From assembly GCF_000237085.1 (NCBI RefSeq), contig NC_016627.1, positions 3,658,118 through 3,722,117 of the forward strand: DNA of 64,000 nt. The letters are read 5' to 3'. Below, piece after piece: positions 9,365-19,138 of this stretch (positions are counted from its first letter, which is position 1; each line of letters starts with the position of its first letter). Under the pieces are notes generated by a model. It saw only the letters and a program-made list of their open reading frames with translations, made no database searches and was not told the DNA's origin. This stretch comes from Acetivibrio clariflavus DSM 19732. GTDB taxonomy: Bacteria > Bacillota > Clostridia > Acetivibrionales > Acetivibrionaceae. Made by a program: the position numbers and the translations under genes.

Positions 9365-11347
9365 TTACAAACCGAATTTCTTTTTTAACTCATTAATCTT
9401 ATCTCTCAGTTCGGCAGCCCTTTCAAACTGCAAATCTTTGGCAGCCTCTTTCATTTCTTTCATTAAAGCATCAATAAGGTCTTGAGCCTCACTGACACTT
9501 AAAGTTTCTTCAGTTTTCTGTATTTCATAGTCCGCACTTTCCTCAGCAGCTCTTGTAATTTCTATTACATCCCTTATACCTTTTTTTACACTTTGCGGAG
9601 TAATTCCATGCTTTTCATTATACTCCATCTGAATCTTTCTTCTTCTATTGGTCTCGCTGATAGCCTTTCTCATCGATTCGGTAACGGTGTCGGCATACAT
9701 GATTACCTTACCGTTAACATTTCTGGCTGCCCTACCGATGGTCTGTATAAGTGAAGTCTCAGATCTTAAAAATCCTTCCTTATCGGCATCCAATATAGCA
9801 ATCAATGAAACCTCGGGCAAATCCAGACCTTCCCTCAAAAGATTTATTCCTATCAGAACATCAAACACACCCAGTCGTAAATCTCGTATAATTTCCATTC
9901 TCTCAATGGTCTGAATGTCCGAATGAAGATACTTGACTTTAAAATCCAGCTCTTTAAGGTAATCTGTCAAGTCTTCTGCCATCTTCTTGGTCAGAGTGGT
10001 AACCAAAACCCTCTCATTTTTCTTTATTCTTTCATTTATTTCACCGATCAAATCGTCAATTTGTCCCTTAACGGGTTTTACAACAATTTCAGGATCAACA
10101 AGTCCTGTAGGTCTTATTATTTGTTCAACTATCTGCTGCGAATGGGCTTTCTCATAGGTAGCAGGCGTTGCACTGACAAATATAACCTGGTTTATTTTTT
10201 CTTCAAACTCGCTAAACTTTAACGGCCTGTTGTCAAAAGCCGACGGCAGTCTGAATCCGTAATCTACCAGTGCTTGCTTCCTGGACCTGTCTCCGTTATA
10301 CATGGCTCCTATTTGGGGAATGGTTACATGGGATTCATCTATTATCATCAGGAAGTCATCCGGAAAATAATCTATAAGAGTATAAGGAGGACTTCCCGGT
10401 TTTCTTCCGCTTATATGCCTTGAATAGTTCTCAATTCCCTGGCAAAATCCCACTTCCTGCAGCATCTCAAGGTCATATCGGGTTCTCTGCTCAAGTCTCT
10501 GTGCCTCAAGCAGCTTGCCTTCTGCTTTAAGCTCTTTCAAGCGTTCTTCCAGTTCCTGCTCTATACTTTTTATAGCCCTTTCCATTTTAGTCCTTGTTGT
10601 TGCATAGTGGGAAGCGGGGAATATAGCAGCATGGGACATTGTTCCCAATATTTCACCGGTTAGGTAATTTACTTCAGTTATCCTCTCTATCTCATCGCCG
10701 AAAAATTCCACCCTTATTACCTTTTCCGATGATGATGACGGGAATATTTCCAATGTATCCCCTCTTACTCGGAACTTACCGCGTTTAAAATCTATCTCAT
10801 TTCTTTCATATTGTATCTCCACAAGTTTTCTGATAATTTCGTCCCTATCCTTTTGCATCCCTTTCCTCAAAGACAGCATAAGGTCGGTATAGTCCTCCGG
10901 GTCACCCAAACCATAAATACAGGAAACACTGGCCACAATAATTACATCTCTTCTTTCAAACAAGGCAGCAGTAGCCGAGTGCCTCAATTTGTCTATCTCG
11001 TCATTTATGGAAGAATCCTTTTCTATATAGGTGTCTGTAGCCGGAATATATGCTTCCGGTTGATAATAGTCATAATAACTGACAAAGTACTCTACCAGAT
11101 TGTTGGGGAAAAATTCTTTAAACTCGCTGCATAGCTGGGCAGCAAGAGTTTTATTATGGGCAATTACAAGTGTCGGCTTCTGCACCCTTTCAATTACATT
11201 GGCCATGGTAAAGGTTTTACCGGAACCGGTAACCCCTAAAAGAATTTGTCCCTTAAGTCCCCGGTTAATACCTTCGCATAATTTATCTATAGCCTGCGGT
11301 TGGTCCCCGCAGGGTTTGTATTCAGATACAATCTTAAACTCCGGCAT
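9365..11347 (-). CDS. uvrB: Excinuclease ABC subunit B
   Basis: The 660-residue UvrB is complete: helicase-like motif [15 protein letters not shown] near the N-terminus, the beta-hairpin region rich in [14 protein letters not shown]-like [11 protein letters not shown], helicase motifs 'QTIGRAARN', and a C-terminal UVR motif that contacts UvrC. UvrB verifies lesions and nucleates incision. The longest frame begins at 11380, but that ATG lies about at the transcription start implied by the promoter. GGGGAG 10 nt before the ATG at 11345-11347 gives the normal N-terminus [12 protein letters not shown]. It is the first gene of uvrBA. Confidence 0.98.
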   Translation of the reverse strand: MPEFKIVSEYKPCGDQPQAIDKLCEGINRGLKGQILLGVTGSGKTFTMANVIERVQKPTLVIAHNKTLAAQLCSEFKEFFPNNLVEYFVSYYDYYQPEAYIPATDTYIEKDSSINDEIDKLRHSATAALFERRDVIIVASVSCIYGLGDPEDYTDLMLSLRKGMQKDRDEIIRKLVEIQYERNEIDFKRGKFRVRGDTLEIFPSSSSEKVIRVEFFGDEIERITEVNYLTGEILGTMSHAAIFPASHYATTRTKMERAIKSIEQELEERLKELKAEGKLLEAQRLEQRTRYDLEMLQEVGFCQGIENYSRHISGRKPGSPPYTLIDYFPDDFLMIIDESHVTIPQIGAMYNGDRSRKQALVDYGFRLPSAFDNRPLKFSEFEEKINQVIFVSATPATYEKAHSQQIVEQIIRPTGLVDPEIVVKPVKGQIDDLIGEINERIKKNERVLVTTLTKKMAEDLTDYLKELDFKVKYLHSDIQTIERMEIIRDLRLGVFDVLIGINLLREGLDLPEVSLIAILDADKEGFLRSETSLIQTIGRAARNVNGKVIMYADTVTESMRKAISETNRRRKIQMEYNEKHGITPQSVKKGIRDVIEITRAAEESADYEIQKTEETLSVSEAQDLIDALMKEMKEAAKDLQFERAAELRDKINELKKKFGL

Positions 11348-11382
11348 AACAGTTTCTCTCCCCAAAATTTTTAATAACATAT

Positions 11383-11411
11383 ATTATACCACACAGCATC
11401 GCATATTCAAA
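11383..11411 (-). promoter_or_regulatory. Extended -10 promoter of uvrBA
   Basis: On the minus strand TATAAT (11383-11388) is preceded by TGG, making an extended -10, and TTTGAA (11406-11411) sits 17 nt upstream as the -35. Confidence 0.75.
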
Positions 11412-11421
11412 CATATGTTTG
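11408..11421. promoter_or_regulatory. lexA box: LexA/DinR-type operator of uvrBA
   Basis: CAAACATATGTTTG is a perfect 14-nt palindrome that differs from the Gram-positive SOS box core (GAACATATGTTC) only in the symmetrical G-to-A changes. It overlaps the uvrB -35 hexamer, where a bound repressor would block RNA polymerase. uvrB is a classical SOS gene, so SOS control is expected; binding is inferred. Confidence 0.65.
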
Positions 11422-11471
11422 GGGAAATATATTCAAATATATTTTGACAATTGAAATTAAATATAAAAAAA

Positions 11472-11502
11472 CGAACCCTGACTGCCAAAGGTCGCGGATT
11501 CG
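11472..11502 (-). terminator. Terminator of the beta-propeller lipoprotein gene
   Basis: CGAATCC pairs with GGGTTCG (one G-T pair) and the stem continues with GAC/GTC across a small internal loop. On the minus strand it ends in a run of seven T. It separates the lipoprotein transcript from the uvrB promoter. Confidence 0.75.
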
Positions 11503-11579
11503 CTTTTATTTTATCACCTCTTATTTTTTTCCGTAAATTCTATAAAAATACATTTGTTCTTACTGAATTATTTGGCGAA

Positions 11580-12659
11580 TTACTTGTTTAATGTAATTAT
11601 GTTTGACCAAATATTATAATCCTTATCAAATCTGCAAACCGAAATTTTCTTTCCCGATGGGCTCCAGCTAAAGCCTATAACTTCATCGAACAACGATATT
11701 CGGGATGTCTCCCCCGATTTAAAATCGCTCAAATAAATCCCGCTTTCTTCCGAAGCCTCTTTGGTAATAGAAAACACCAGCCTAGTGTTGTCCGGAGACC
11801 ATGCTGCCTGTGAAATTGCCATACCCTCTGCCAAAGTCTTTTTATTAAAATCCATATCGGCCATTATCAACTCCACTTTTTCATCTTTGGTCATTTTTAC
11901 ATAAGCAAGTTTACTCATATCCCCTGACGGAAATATCTTAAATACGTTTTCATCCAGGGTATCGGTTACCTTACTGTCCAAATTATATTTTTTCAGTTCC
12001 AATCCCGATGTTAGGTAGTAAATATCATTACCATTCCTAAACGCATAATTTGCCGATTCAGAACCCAAATTAACTACTTCAACAATTTTTCCGGAAATGT
12101 CTCCTTCATAAATGCCGTTGCCGAAATCGGGGTAAATAACTCTCTCATTGTCAACCCACTTTCCCGCCATAACATACATTGTTTTATCCCCTGTTACGGA
12201 TACTGCATTTTGTCCTTGCGAATCCATGACATAACCACGGGCAGTTTCTTCACTGTTGGTTTTGTAAAAAATGTGCTTCTTATCCGGTGAAAACTCAGCA
12301 AACAATTGATTGGCACTTTCTTCTTTGAGTATTCTATACTCTCCGCTTATTATATCAAATATATATAAATTGTTGGGGTAAAATACCTCACCTTCACTGG
12401 ATATTTTATTAACATTAGTGTTTTTTTTGCTCACTAAAAGCCTGTCCTCATTTTGCCAATCCAGTGCCCTTATATCTTTATACTCATCTATTTTTTCTAC
12501 CCTCAACTCGTCGTTTTCTGCAGTAGCTCTGGGTTCAATTATAGTTATGGTTTTGTCTCCATCTTTTATGGTTGTACGCCCCGGAATATTTGAATTGCAT
12601 GCAGTCAACACAGCAATTGTCATTGCAATAGCTAAAAAAATTGAAACCTTTTTTATCAT
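11580..12659 (-). CDS. Lipoprotein with TolB/WD40-like beta-propeller
   Basis: The 359-residue product has a lipoprotein signal peptide with lipobox LTAC (Cys at residue 21), so it should be anchored to the outer face of the membrane. The body has repeated blades of the TolB/DPP4 type, such as 'FAEFSPDKKHIFY', 'AAWSPDNTRLVFSITK' and 'FSWSPSGKKISVCR', about six in all. Such propellers mostly mediate protein contacts; no catalytic residues are evident. The ribosome binding site GGAGG lies 8 nt before the ATG. It is monocistronic, with a strong terminator downstream. Specific function is unknown. Confidence 0.8.
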   Translation of the reverse strand: MIKKVSIFLAIAMTIAVLTACNSNIPGRTTIKDGDKTITIIEPRATAENDELRVEKIDEYKDIRALDWQNEDRLLVSKKNTNVNKISSEGEVFYPNNLYIFDIISGEYRILKEESANQLFAEFSPDKKHIFYKTNSEETARGYVMDSQGQNAVSVTGDKTMYVMAGKWVDNERVIYPDFGNGIYEGDISGKIVEVVNLGSESANYAFRNGNDIYYLTSGLELKKYNLDSKVTDTLDENVFKIFPSGDMSKLAYVKMTKDEKVELIMADMDFNKKTLAEGMAISQAAWSPDNTRLVFSITKEASEESGIYLSDFKSGETSRISLFDEVIGFSWSPSGKKISVCRFDKDYNIWSNIITLNK

Positions 12660-12871
12660 AACTTTTCCTCCAAACTTTTGTATGTATTCCTGATATCTAT
12701 ATTTTAGACGTACAATATCTCAAAAATATATAGCAAATGTTTCAGAATTGTAAACTTTTCTAAAAATCCGATTGACATTGGGGGCAACTTATGTAATATT
12801 CATGTGTCTGCGATATGATAACATCAAACAGAGAACCGTCCCTTGTTATATTCGATAAATAGATGAAATTA

Positions 12872-12880
12872 TGATATAAT
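12872..12880 (+). promoter_or_regulatory. Extended -10 promoter of the STAND regulator
   Basis: TGATATAAT is an extended -10 element (TATAAT at 12875-12880) about 23 nt before the first ATG. No good -35 is visible, as is common for extended -10 promoters. The remainder of the 12660-12902 gap shows nothing I can name. Confidence 0.5.
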
Positions 12881-12902
12881 ATAGTCACTATACTTTTTTG
12901 AG

Positions 12903-15900
12903 ATGATAGGTATGAAAAATAAAGACTTTAAATTCAATAACATTTCCAGGCTAATAGAACGAGATGATGATATTAATATTCTTAACGATTTCTTTGAACA
13001 GTTGCATATTAAAAAGTGCGGGATATTAAGAATTGTTGCTGCTCATGGTTCCGGAGCAACAAGTTTTCTTAATATTGCTGCTTCTATTGCTCAAAATCTC
13101 AATTATGAAGTCATTAATGCAAATGAATATAATTTTGATACGCTAAAGGACTACAATATTACCCAAACAACTGCCGACCAAAAATATAGCCAAATTATTA
13201 TAATTGATGGCATTGATAATATGGATAATGAAATTATAAGTATTCTTAAAAGCCTGTTATCCCATGGAAACGATTTTGCTCTGATTTACTCAACACACTC
13301 CAATGTAACTACAAATATTGACTTTGTTGATGTTCCGGTTTATAAAACCATATTCTTAGAGCCACTGTCACCAAAAGGACTGTATCAATTCCTAAAAACA
13401 GTGCTTGTTTGGGACAAGCCGCCAAAAGCTATACTTGAATACTTATATAATAAGACCCGGGGACTACCAAAATATATAAAGTCTGAAATTGAAACATTGG
13501 TAAAAGAAGAAATAATCTTCTATGACGAACAAAAGGGTTGGAATATAAACGAAGAATATTTGATGACTTTGAAAAACAAGAACATATGCAATGCTCCAAA
13601 GCACAATTTACCTGCCGAGACAACAGAATTTATAGGACGTAAAGATGAAATCGAAATGATTTGCAATTTGCTTAAAAATGCAAGACTTGTAACACTTATT
13701 GGCCCTGGGGGAATAGGAAAAAGCAGATTAGCTCTAAAGGTTGCTCGAATACTCCTTCCCAAATACAATGATGGAGTTTTTTGGTTCCCTTTGTCACAAA
13801 TCAGTAAAACAGAATTACTGATATCCAACATTGCAAAGGTATTAAATGTGCCCGAAATTCAGGGGCAAATACAATTGGATGCCGTAAAAAACACATTGAA
13901 GAATAAAAAAATCTTAATTATTCTTGATGATTTTGATCATCTCATAGATTCAGCTCCCATATTGACAGAACTGCTCGCCATAGCAGCCGATTTGTCATTG
14001 ATTGTTACAAGCCGTCAGCCTTTAAATGTATACGGTGAGTATCTGTTTAATGTTCCACCTATGGAAATTCCAAACCCGGATAGCGACCTCACCGTTGAAC
14101 TGTTGGAAAAGCAGCCCTCTGTTAATTTATTCTTATCGCGAGCCAAAGCTATAAAAAATGATTTCAGCCTTTCAGAAAAAAATGCTTTACAGTTAGCCAA
14201 ACTATGCGCATATCTGGAAGGAATACCATTGGCTATTGAGCTTGCGGCTGTAAAAATTGCAAAAATACCGATAAATACAATGCTGATTCAAAACCAAAGT
14301 CGTTTAAATTGGCTGACGGACGGACCGAAAAACTTGCCGGTACGCCACCGTACCATGAAAAATTGTATTGAATGGGGATACAACCTGTTGAATACCAGCC
14401 AAAAGAAAATTTTCACAAGACTGGGCGTTTTTAAAGGGAAATTCGGCATAAGTGCCGTTTCTGCCGTGATAAACAATAAAAACGATATAGACAATTTATA
14501 TGAAAATTTATTGTCTTTGGCAAATAATAACATATTGATAATAGATCCGGAATTCACTGAAAAAGATGAATACTCTTTTAATATGCTTGAAATATTCAGA
14601 GAATATGCCGCATTACTTCTGTCGGAAGACAGTGACGAAGAATTTATAAAAGAATGCCATGCCGACTATTTTCTTTCTTATGCCATTAAAGCCCAAAACA
14701 ATTATTACGATTCCAAACGTCAAACAGCCCTCAGCATGATGGACAAGGCATATTCGGATATAATTTGCGCCTTAGAATATTTATCCGAATCAAATTGCCT
14801 TGAAAAAGAGTTGAAACTGGCCATATCAATGGGATACTACTGGGAAGTAAGAGGATACTGGGACAAAGGCCAAAGTATCCTTGAATCCATAATTCAAAGG
14901 CAGGACGATTCATTGAATATCCAACACTATATTGAGGCTTATCAATGGTTGGGAAGATTTGTTTTTTTAAACGGCAATTGCGAAAAAGCAGTCAAGATTT
15001 TCGAAAAGGGTTTAAAATTGGCATTGGAAAGAAATGACCCCATGGGAGAAGCCTCGATTAAATACAATTTGGCATTGATAAATAATATATCGGGCAATTT
15101 GCAGCATGAAGTGGAATTATTGAATCAAAGCCTGAACATATATCGGGATGCCAATTACAAGCGTGGTATTGCAGAGGTTCTTCAAGAACTCAGCCAGGTT
15201 TACTATTTCAACGGATCCTACGATATGGCAGAAAAATGCTTAAATGAAAGTCTTGGAATTTATAAAGAGTATGACGACAAATACGGCATATTAAGGTCAT
15301 ACGGCAGAATGGGCCTGGTTTTACGGGCTAATGGTGAGTTTGAGCAGGCAATGAAAATGTTTCAAAAATGTCTTTCGGGATGTGAGGAAATAGACGATAA
15401 AGTGGAAACGACCTTGGCATTGCTAAACATTGCAGAATTGCTCCGTTCCCAGGGTAATTATGAACTTGCCGAAAGTTATTATTCAAAAAGTCTGAACCTT
15501 GCTTATGAACTGGGATATTTGGCTATAATTGCACGTATTAAAAAAGATCTGGGCGAAATTTGCCATCATACCGGTGAAACAGACAAAGCATATCAATTAT
15601 TCAATGAAAGTTTGCAATTATTGAATGAAACCGGCAATAAAGGAGATATTCCCTGGGTATACCGCAGTTTAGCCGAATTGGAACTGGCGCAGGAAAACTA
15701 TCTGAAGGCTGAGGAGCTATTTTTAAGCGGATTAAAGCTCTATATAGAAATAAAGCAAAATACTCTTAGCTATATTTTTCTGGTTTTTGAAGGTCTGGCC
15801 ACCGCTTCCGCCATGCTCGGCGATTACAGGAGAGCGGCTTGCCTGTTTGCAGCGGCAGATAACTTATTCCGTAAAGTAGGCAATTTACTGGCAAAATGCG

Positions 15901-16373
15901 ATATAAATTCTTATAAAAACCGTCTCAATACCCTTCGCATGAAGATGGATGCCGATATATTTGAATTATCCTGGAACGAAGGGATTTGTATGAGCCTGAA
16001 ACATGCAATAAGATATGCTTTAGACGATAAAAAGTATGACAGAACAATGGCTAATAAGATGATAAATTACATACGGGAAAATTATACAAGAGATATTTCC
16101 CTTTATGATATATCAGAGCATTTCAATATGTCAGCTTCATATCTCAGTACAATGTTTAAATACTATACAGGAAAAAATTTCAAAGAATATTTAAACCTTT
16201 ACAGGGTCAAAGCATCCAAAGAGCTTATGCAAAAGGAAAGTAATTTAAAAATCAGTGAAATTGCAAAAAGAGTTGGCTGCAGCAGCTCTGTTACATTTAT
16301 CCGCATGTTCAGAAAATACGAAGGCATGTCTCCCGGACAATATTATGCCAAATTGACAATAGGCCAAAAATAA
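12903..16373 (+). CDS. Large STAND-type ATPase regulator: two ATPase-like modules, TPR repeats, AraC DNA-binding domain
   Basis: The 1156-residue protein begins with an AAA-like module whose P-loop is degenerate (AAHGSGATSF, residues 46-55, no lysine) but whose Walker B-like IIIIDGIDN persists. A second, NB-ARC-like module follows, with intact Walker A (GPGGIGKS, 267-274) and Walker B (ILIILDDFDHL, about 338-348). About 350 residues of TPR repeats come next (roughly 640-1000). The end is an AraC/XylS double helix-turn-helix (about 1055-1150, with 'DISLYDISEHFNMSASYL' and 'LKISEIAKRVGCSS'). STAND regulators switch on by ATP-driven assembly once TPRs sense a ligand. The usual output domain is LuxR- or SARP-like, so AraC is uncommon. 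A start 9 nt later (12912) is also possible. It is directly upstream of, and co-directional with, a cellulosomal GH26 gene it may control. Confidence 0.85.
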   Translation: MIGMKNKDFKFNNISRLIERDDDINILNDFFEQLHIKKCGILRIVAAHGSGATSFLNIAASIAQNLNYEVINANEYNFDTLKDYNITQTTADQKYSQIIIIDGIDNMDNEIISILKSLLSHGNDFALIYSTHSNVTTNIDFVDVPVYKTIFLEPLSPKGLYQFLKTVLVWDKPPKAILEYLYNKTRGLPKYIKSEIETLVKEEIIFYDEQKGWNINEEYLMTLKNKNICNAPKHNLPAETTEFIGRKDEIEMICNLLKNARLVTLIGPGGIGKSRLALKVARILLPKYNDGVFWFPLSQISKTELLISNIAKVLNVPEIQGQIQLDAVKNTLKNKKILIILDDFDHLIDSAPILTELLAIAADLSLIVTSRQPLNVYGEYLFNVPPMEIPNPDSDLTVELLEKQPSVNLFLSRAKAIKNDFSLSEKNALQLAKLCAYLEGIPLAIELAAVKIAKIPINTMLIQNQSRLNWLTDGPKNLPVRHRTMKNCIEWGYNLLNTSQKKIFTRLGVFKGKFGISAVSAVINNKNDIDNLYENLLSLANNNILIIDPEFTEKDEYSFNMLEIFREYAALLLSEDSDEEFIKECHADYFLSYAIKAQNNYYDSKRQTALSMMDKAYSDIICALEYLSESNCLEKELKLAISMGYYWEVRGYWDKGQSILESIIQRQDDSLNIQHYIEAYQWLGRFVFLNGNCEKAVKIFEKGLKLALERNDPMGEASIKYNLALINNISGNLQHEVELLNQSLNIYRDANYKRGIAEVLQELSQVYYFNGSYDMAEKCLNESLGIYKEYDDKYGILRSYGRMGLVLRANGEFEQAMKMFQKCLSGCEEIDDKVETTLALLNIAELLRSQGNYELAESYYSKSLNLAYELGYLAIIARIKKDLGEICHHTGETDKAYQLFNESLQLLNETGNKGDIPWVYRSLAELELAQENYLKAEELFLSGLKLYIEIKQNTLSYIFLVFEGLATASAMLGDYRRAACLFAAADNLFRKVGNLLAKCDINSYKNRLNTLRMKMDADIFELSWNEGICMSLKHAIRYALDDKKYDRTMANKMINYIRENYTRDISLYDISEHFNMSASYLSTMFKYYTGKNFKEYLNLYRVKASKELMQKESNLKISEIAKRVGCSSSVTFIRMFRKYEGMSPGQYYAKLTIGQK

Positions 16374-16505
16374 AAGGACAGAGCGCATCTCATCTACTAT
16401 CTTTTCATCTTAAAAAAATATAATGAATTAAAAATAATGCTAATAGAAACCCCGGAAGGATTAATGTACAATAAAATTAAGAGAATAGAAAAATGGGGGG
16501 TATTT

Positions 16506-17699
16506 ATGCTCAAGAATAGAAAACAATCTATCCTAATGGCAATATTACTTTTATTAGGTTTAACATTATTCCCAATAACAGGAAACTCTGCCGAAACGGA
16601 ATTGAAAATTGGTGCCTGGTTGGGATCCCAACCTACCGATGCAGGTATCAAGGAACTTAATCAGCTGCAAGGCAGAAATTTGGATATAGTTCATATGTTT
16701 ATTAACTGGAGCACTAATTTTGATTTTGTAAGGCCACATGCCGACGCCGTATATGCAAATAACGCAATATTACTAATTACTTGGGAACCATGGGAATATG
16801 ATACTGTTCAGATTATGAACGGTAACGCTGACAGTTACATCAGAAGGATGGCTCAAGATATGAAATACTATGGAAAGGAAATTTGGTTAAGGCCTTTGCA
16901 TGAAGCCAACGGTGATTGGTATCCGTGGGCTATAGGTTATGCAGGCGGCAAAAACACAAACAGCACATATATAGCTGCCTTCAGGCGTATTGTAGACATT
17001 TTCAGAAGTGAAGGAGCAAATAATGTAAAGTGGGTATTCAACGTAAACTGCAATAATGTAGGCCCAAATACTTCCTTTACGGGAATTTACCCCGGTGATA
17101 ATTATGTAGATTACACTTCCATAGACGGCTATAATTGGGGAACAACACAATCGTGGGGAAGCAAATGGCAATCTTTCGATGAAATCTTTTCGGAAGCATA
17201 CAACAGCTTAAGAAACTATAACAAGCCAATTATCATAGCTGAATGGGCTTCAGCAGAAATAGGTGGCAACAAGGCACAGTGGATTACCGATTCCTTTAAT
17301 AGAATTAAATCCTCCTATGACAAAATTTTTGCAGCAGTTTGGTTTAACCACAATAAAGAAACCGACTGGAGGATCAATTCAAGCGAAGCAGCTTTAAATG
17401 CCTATAGGAATGCTATCAAGAAAACGAGTGCCACACCGACAGCCACACAAGTGCTCAATCCAACACCAACACCTTCATCCGCTGTTATTTACGGCGATGT
17501 GAATCAAGATGGTACTTTCAATTCAATAGATTACGGATTTTTAAAAATGTATCTGCTTGGTATGGTAAAGGAAGATTCCATTAACAAACAAGCAGCCGAT
17601 GTTGACGGAAATGGAACAATCGATTCAATTGACTTTGCATATATGAAGATGCATTTACTTGGTATGATTAATAAGTTTCCTGTACAGGAAAATATATAG
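16506..17699 (+). CDS. Cellulosomal GH26 beta-glucanase (lichenase-like) with type I dockerin
   Basis: The 397-residue precursor has a signal peptide (residues 1-29, cleavage after NSA), a GH26 catalytic barrel (about 31-305), a Pro/Thr linker and a C-terminal dockerin (329-392). The catalytic acid/base is E133 in LRPLHEANGDW and the nucleophile E246 in IIIAEWASAE. The sequence closely resembles my recollection of the C. thermocellum CelH GH26 module, a beta-1,3-1,4-glucanase, rather than a mannanase. The dockerin has two 22-residue calcium loops (DVNQDGTFNSID and DVDGNGTIDSID), each followed by a K-M-x-LLG helix, for docking on a scaffoldin cohesin. No carbohydrate-binding module is present. 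The longest frame begins at 16437; a GGGGGG Shine-Dalgarno and the signal peptide fix the start at 16506. Confidence 0.92.
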   Translation: MLKNRKQSILMAILLLLGLTLFPITGNSAETELKIGAWLGSQPTDAGIKELNQLQGRNLDIVHMFINWSTNFDFVRPHADAVYANNAILLITWEPWEYDTVQIMNGNADSYIRRMAQDMKYYGKEIWLRPLHEANGDWYPWAIGYAGGKNTNSTYIAAFRRIVDIFRSEGANNVKWVFNVNCNNVGPNTSFTGIYPGDNYVDYTSIDGYNWGTTQSWGSKWQSFDEIFSEAYNSLRNYNKPIIIAEWASAEIGGNKAQWITDSFNRIKSSYDKIFAAVWFNHNKETDWRINSSEAALNAYRNAIKKTSATPTATQVLNPTPTPSSAVIYGDVNQDGTFNSIDYGFLKMYLLGMVKEDSINKQAADVDGNGTIDSIDFAYMKMHLLGMINKFPVQENI

Positions 17700-17761
17700 C
17701 TTATACAAGCTAGTAAGGGAATGTTTTTGTTAATCTCAAATTTTATTTTTTGACTATCCCC

Positions 17762-17804
17762 AAACCGGTAAGTGGTAATATCCCACTCTCCGGTTTATTT
17801 TTTT
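17762..17804 (+). terminator. Terminator of the GH26 gene
   Basis: AAACCGG pairs with CCGGTTT, with an inner GTGG/CCAC helix, and is followed by ATTTTTTT. Confidence 0.85.
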
Positions 17805-17976
17805 CAATAAGCAATAATGTATCCATCTTTAAATCCATCAATTCATTAAATATAATAATTTTCTTCATACCTTATCGGACTTTTTATAGACTCAGCCAAG
17901 TTAGGATAACGCGAATAGTTTGTCAAATATTCATCTTATTTTGAGACAGCTCCATATTAAGTAATAGACCCCAAAA

Positions 17977-18501
17977 TTAAATATGTACTAAATTTTTAAT
18001 GCTTTCAATCTCTTCCAGTTCAAACTTGTACCTTTTATAAAATTCGTTATCATAGTTTATCATTTCCTGAAAAAATAATTTGGCTGCTTTTAAAATTTCT
18101 TGTAAAAATTCATCTCTGGGTAATACATGAGACATTATTCTGTTTTGAACTTGAATTTGGAATAATATCGATTTTCTCAAATCTTTAATAATAATTTTAA
18201 CCGGCTGATCTGGAAAATAAGTTTCTGCTTCTCCATTTAAAATAGCCATTTTTATTGTACTGACTATATAACTCCACAATTGATCAATCAAATCCCACAA
18301 ATCAAAATCCATTATCTTTTTGTCATAATAATAAATAATAATTGCTCCTTCAATATAGAAACGGTCTAAATTTTTAATTATTTCAGTCATTTCATTTTTA
18401 TCATCTATGGCTATAAAATACTGCTGATAATTAGTAATTGCATCTTCTAAATTCTCTATTGTTTTCCCGGGTCTGAGTAAGAATGATTTTATTTGAAACA
18501 T
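17977..18501 (-). CDS. Hypothetical protein, 174 residues
   Basis: I do not recognise the family. The product is a soluble, mixed alpha/beta protein with no signal peptide or membrane segment. It begins MFQIKSFLLRPGKTIENLED and contains an aromatic stretch 'AIIIYYYDKKIMDFDLWDLI'. The longest frame starts at 18555, but GGAG with 6-nt spacing before the ATG at 18499-18501 indicates that start. The N-terminal two-thirds are reminiscent of immunity-type or DUF5984-like proteins found next to toxins, but no toxin gene is adjacent and this is weak. It stands alone between the GH26 terminator and the two-component operon, on the opposite strand to the GH26 gene. Confidence 0.65.
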   Translation of the reverse strand: MFQIKSFLLRPGKTIENLEDAITNYQQYFIAIDDKNEMTEIIKNLDRFYIEGAIIIYYYDKKIMDFDLWDLIDQLWSYIVSTIKMAILNGEAETYFPDQPVKIIIKDLRKSILFQIQVQNRIMSHVLPRDEFLQEILKAAKLFFQEMINYDNEFYKRYKFELEEIESIKNLVHI

Positions 18502-18638
18502 AGTTTCTCCTTTCCTATTGTAAAAATACAGTTGACCAGTTCTTCGTTTTCTCAAGCATGGTTGAATGATTAAAATTTACTGAAAAAGAAATGCCTTGTC
18601 AGAACATCTGGTCCCATCAAGGCTAATAGTATTATATA

Positions 18639-19091
18639 CTAATCCTCAATTCTTACCTCCGGTTTAAATCCTGCAATTTCTTCATCGACTAGCTTAATCT
18701 TCTCGACTTTATACACGAAAATAGTATTCGGATGCAACTGACTCTTGTATGTCGCGATACCTATGTATGAATCTTTGTGAGGTGTATGTTTCTTACTGGC
18801 TAAAGTGTAGGTCATTTGTTTAATCTCACGGTTAGCCGAAATAATCATGTTATTCGTACTAAAATCAAAATCCGGTACCTTTAAAATATACTCCTTGATG
18901 TAAGGAAACTTATCCTCAGAAAACATTACCCACCATGTTCCGATCAATTCCTCTTCAGTATTTACTCTGGCAACTTCAACCAATTCTAATTCAATGGGCT
19001 TATTCATATAGGTATACCTCAATATTCCTGCCAGCAGCAGTAAAATAACAGCCAATACAATTATGGCTTTTAACACCTTTCTAATACCCAA
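18639..19091 (-). CDS. Small membrane-anchored protein of the two-component operon
   Basis: The 150-residue product has one N-terminal membrane helix (about residues 6-28, 'AIIVLAVILLLLAGIL') and a 120-residue extracytoplasmic domain with no motif I recognise. It lies 47 nt downstream of the histidine kinase gene on the same strand and is probably in the same operon, so it could modulate the kinase or be part of its output. The start is uncertain. The TTG at 19089-19091 is only 2 nt from AAGGAGG, whereas the ideal 8-nt spacing falls on an ATT codon two codons later; a GTG three codons beyond that is a further option. Confidence 0.7.
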   Translation of the reverse strand: MGIRKVLKAIIVLAVILLLLAGILRYTYMNKPIELELVEVARVNTEEELIGTWWVMFSEDKFPYIKEYILKVPDFDFSTNNMIISANREIKQMTYTLASKKHTPHKDSYIGIATYKSQLHPNTIFVYKVEKIKLVDEEIAGFKPEVRIED

Positions 19092-19138
19092 TCCCTCCTT
19101 AAAGCAGCATATAAATATATAAACTGAACCTTAAAGTC

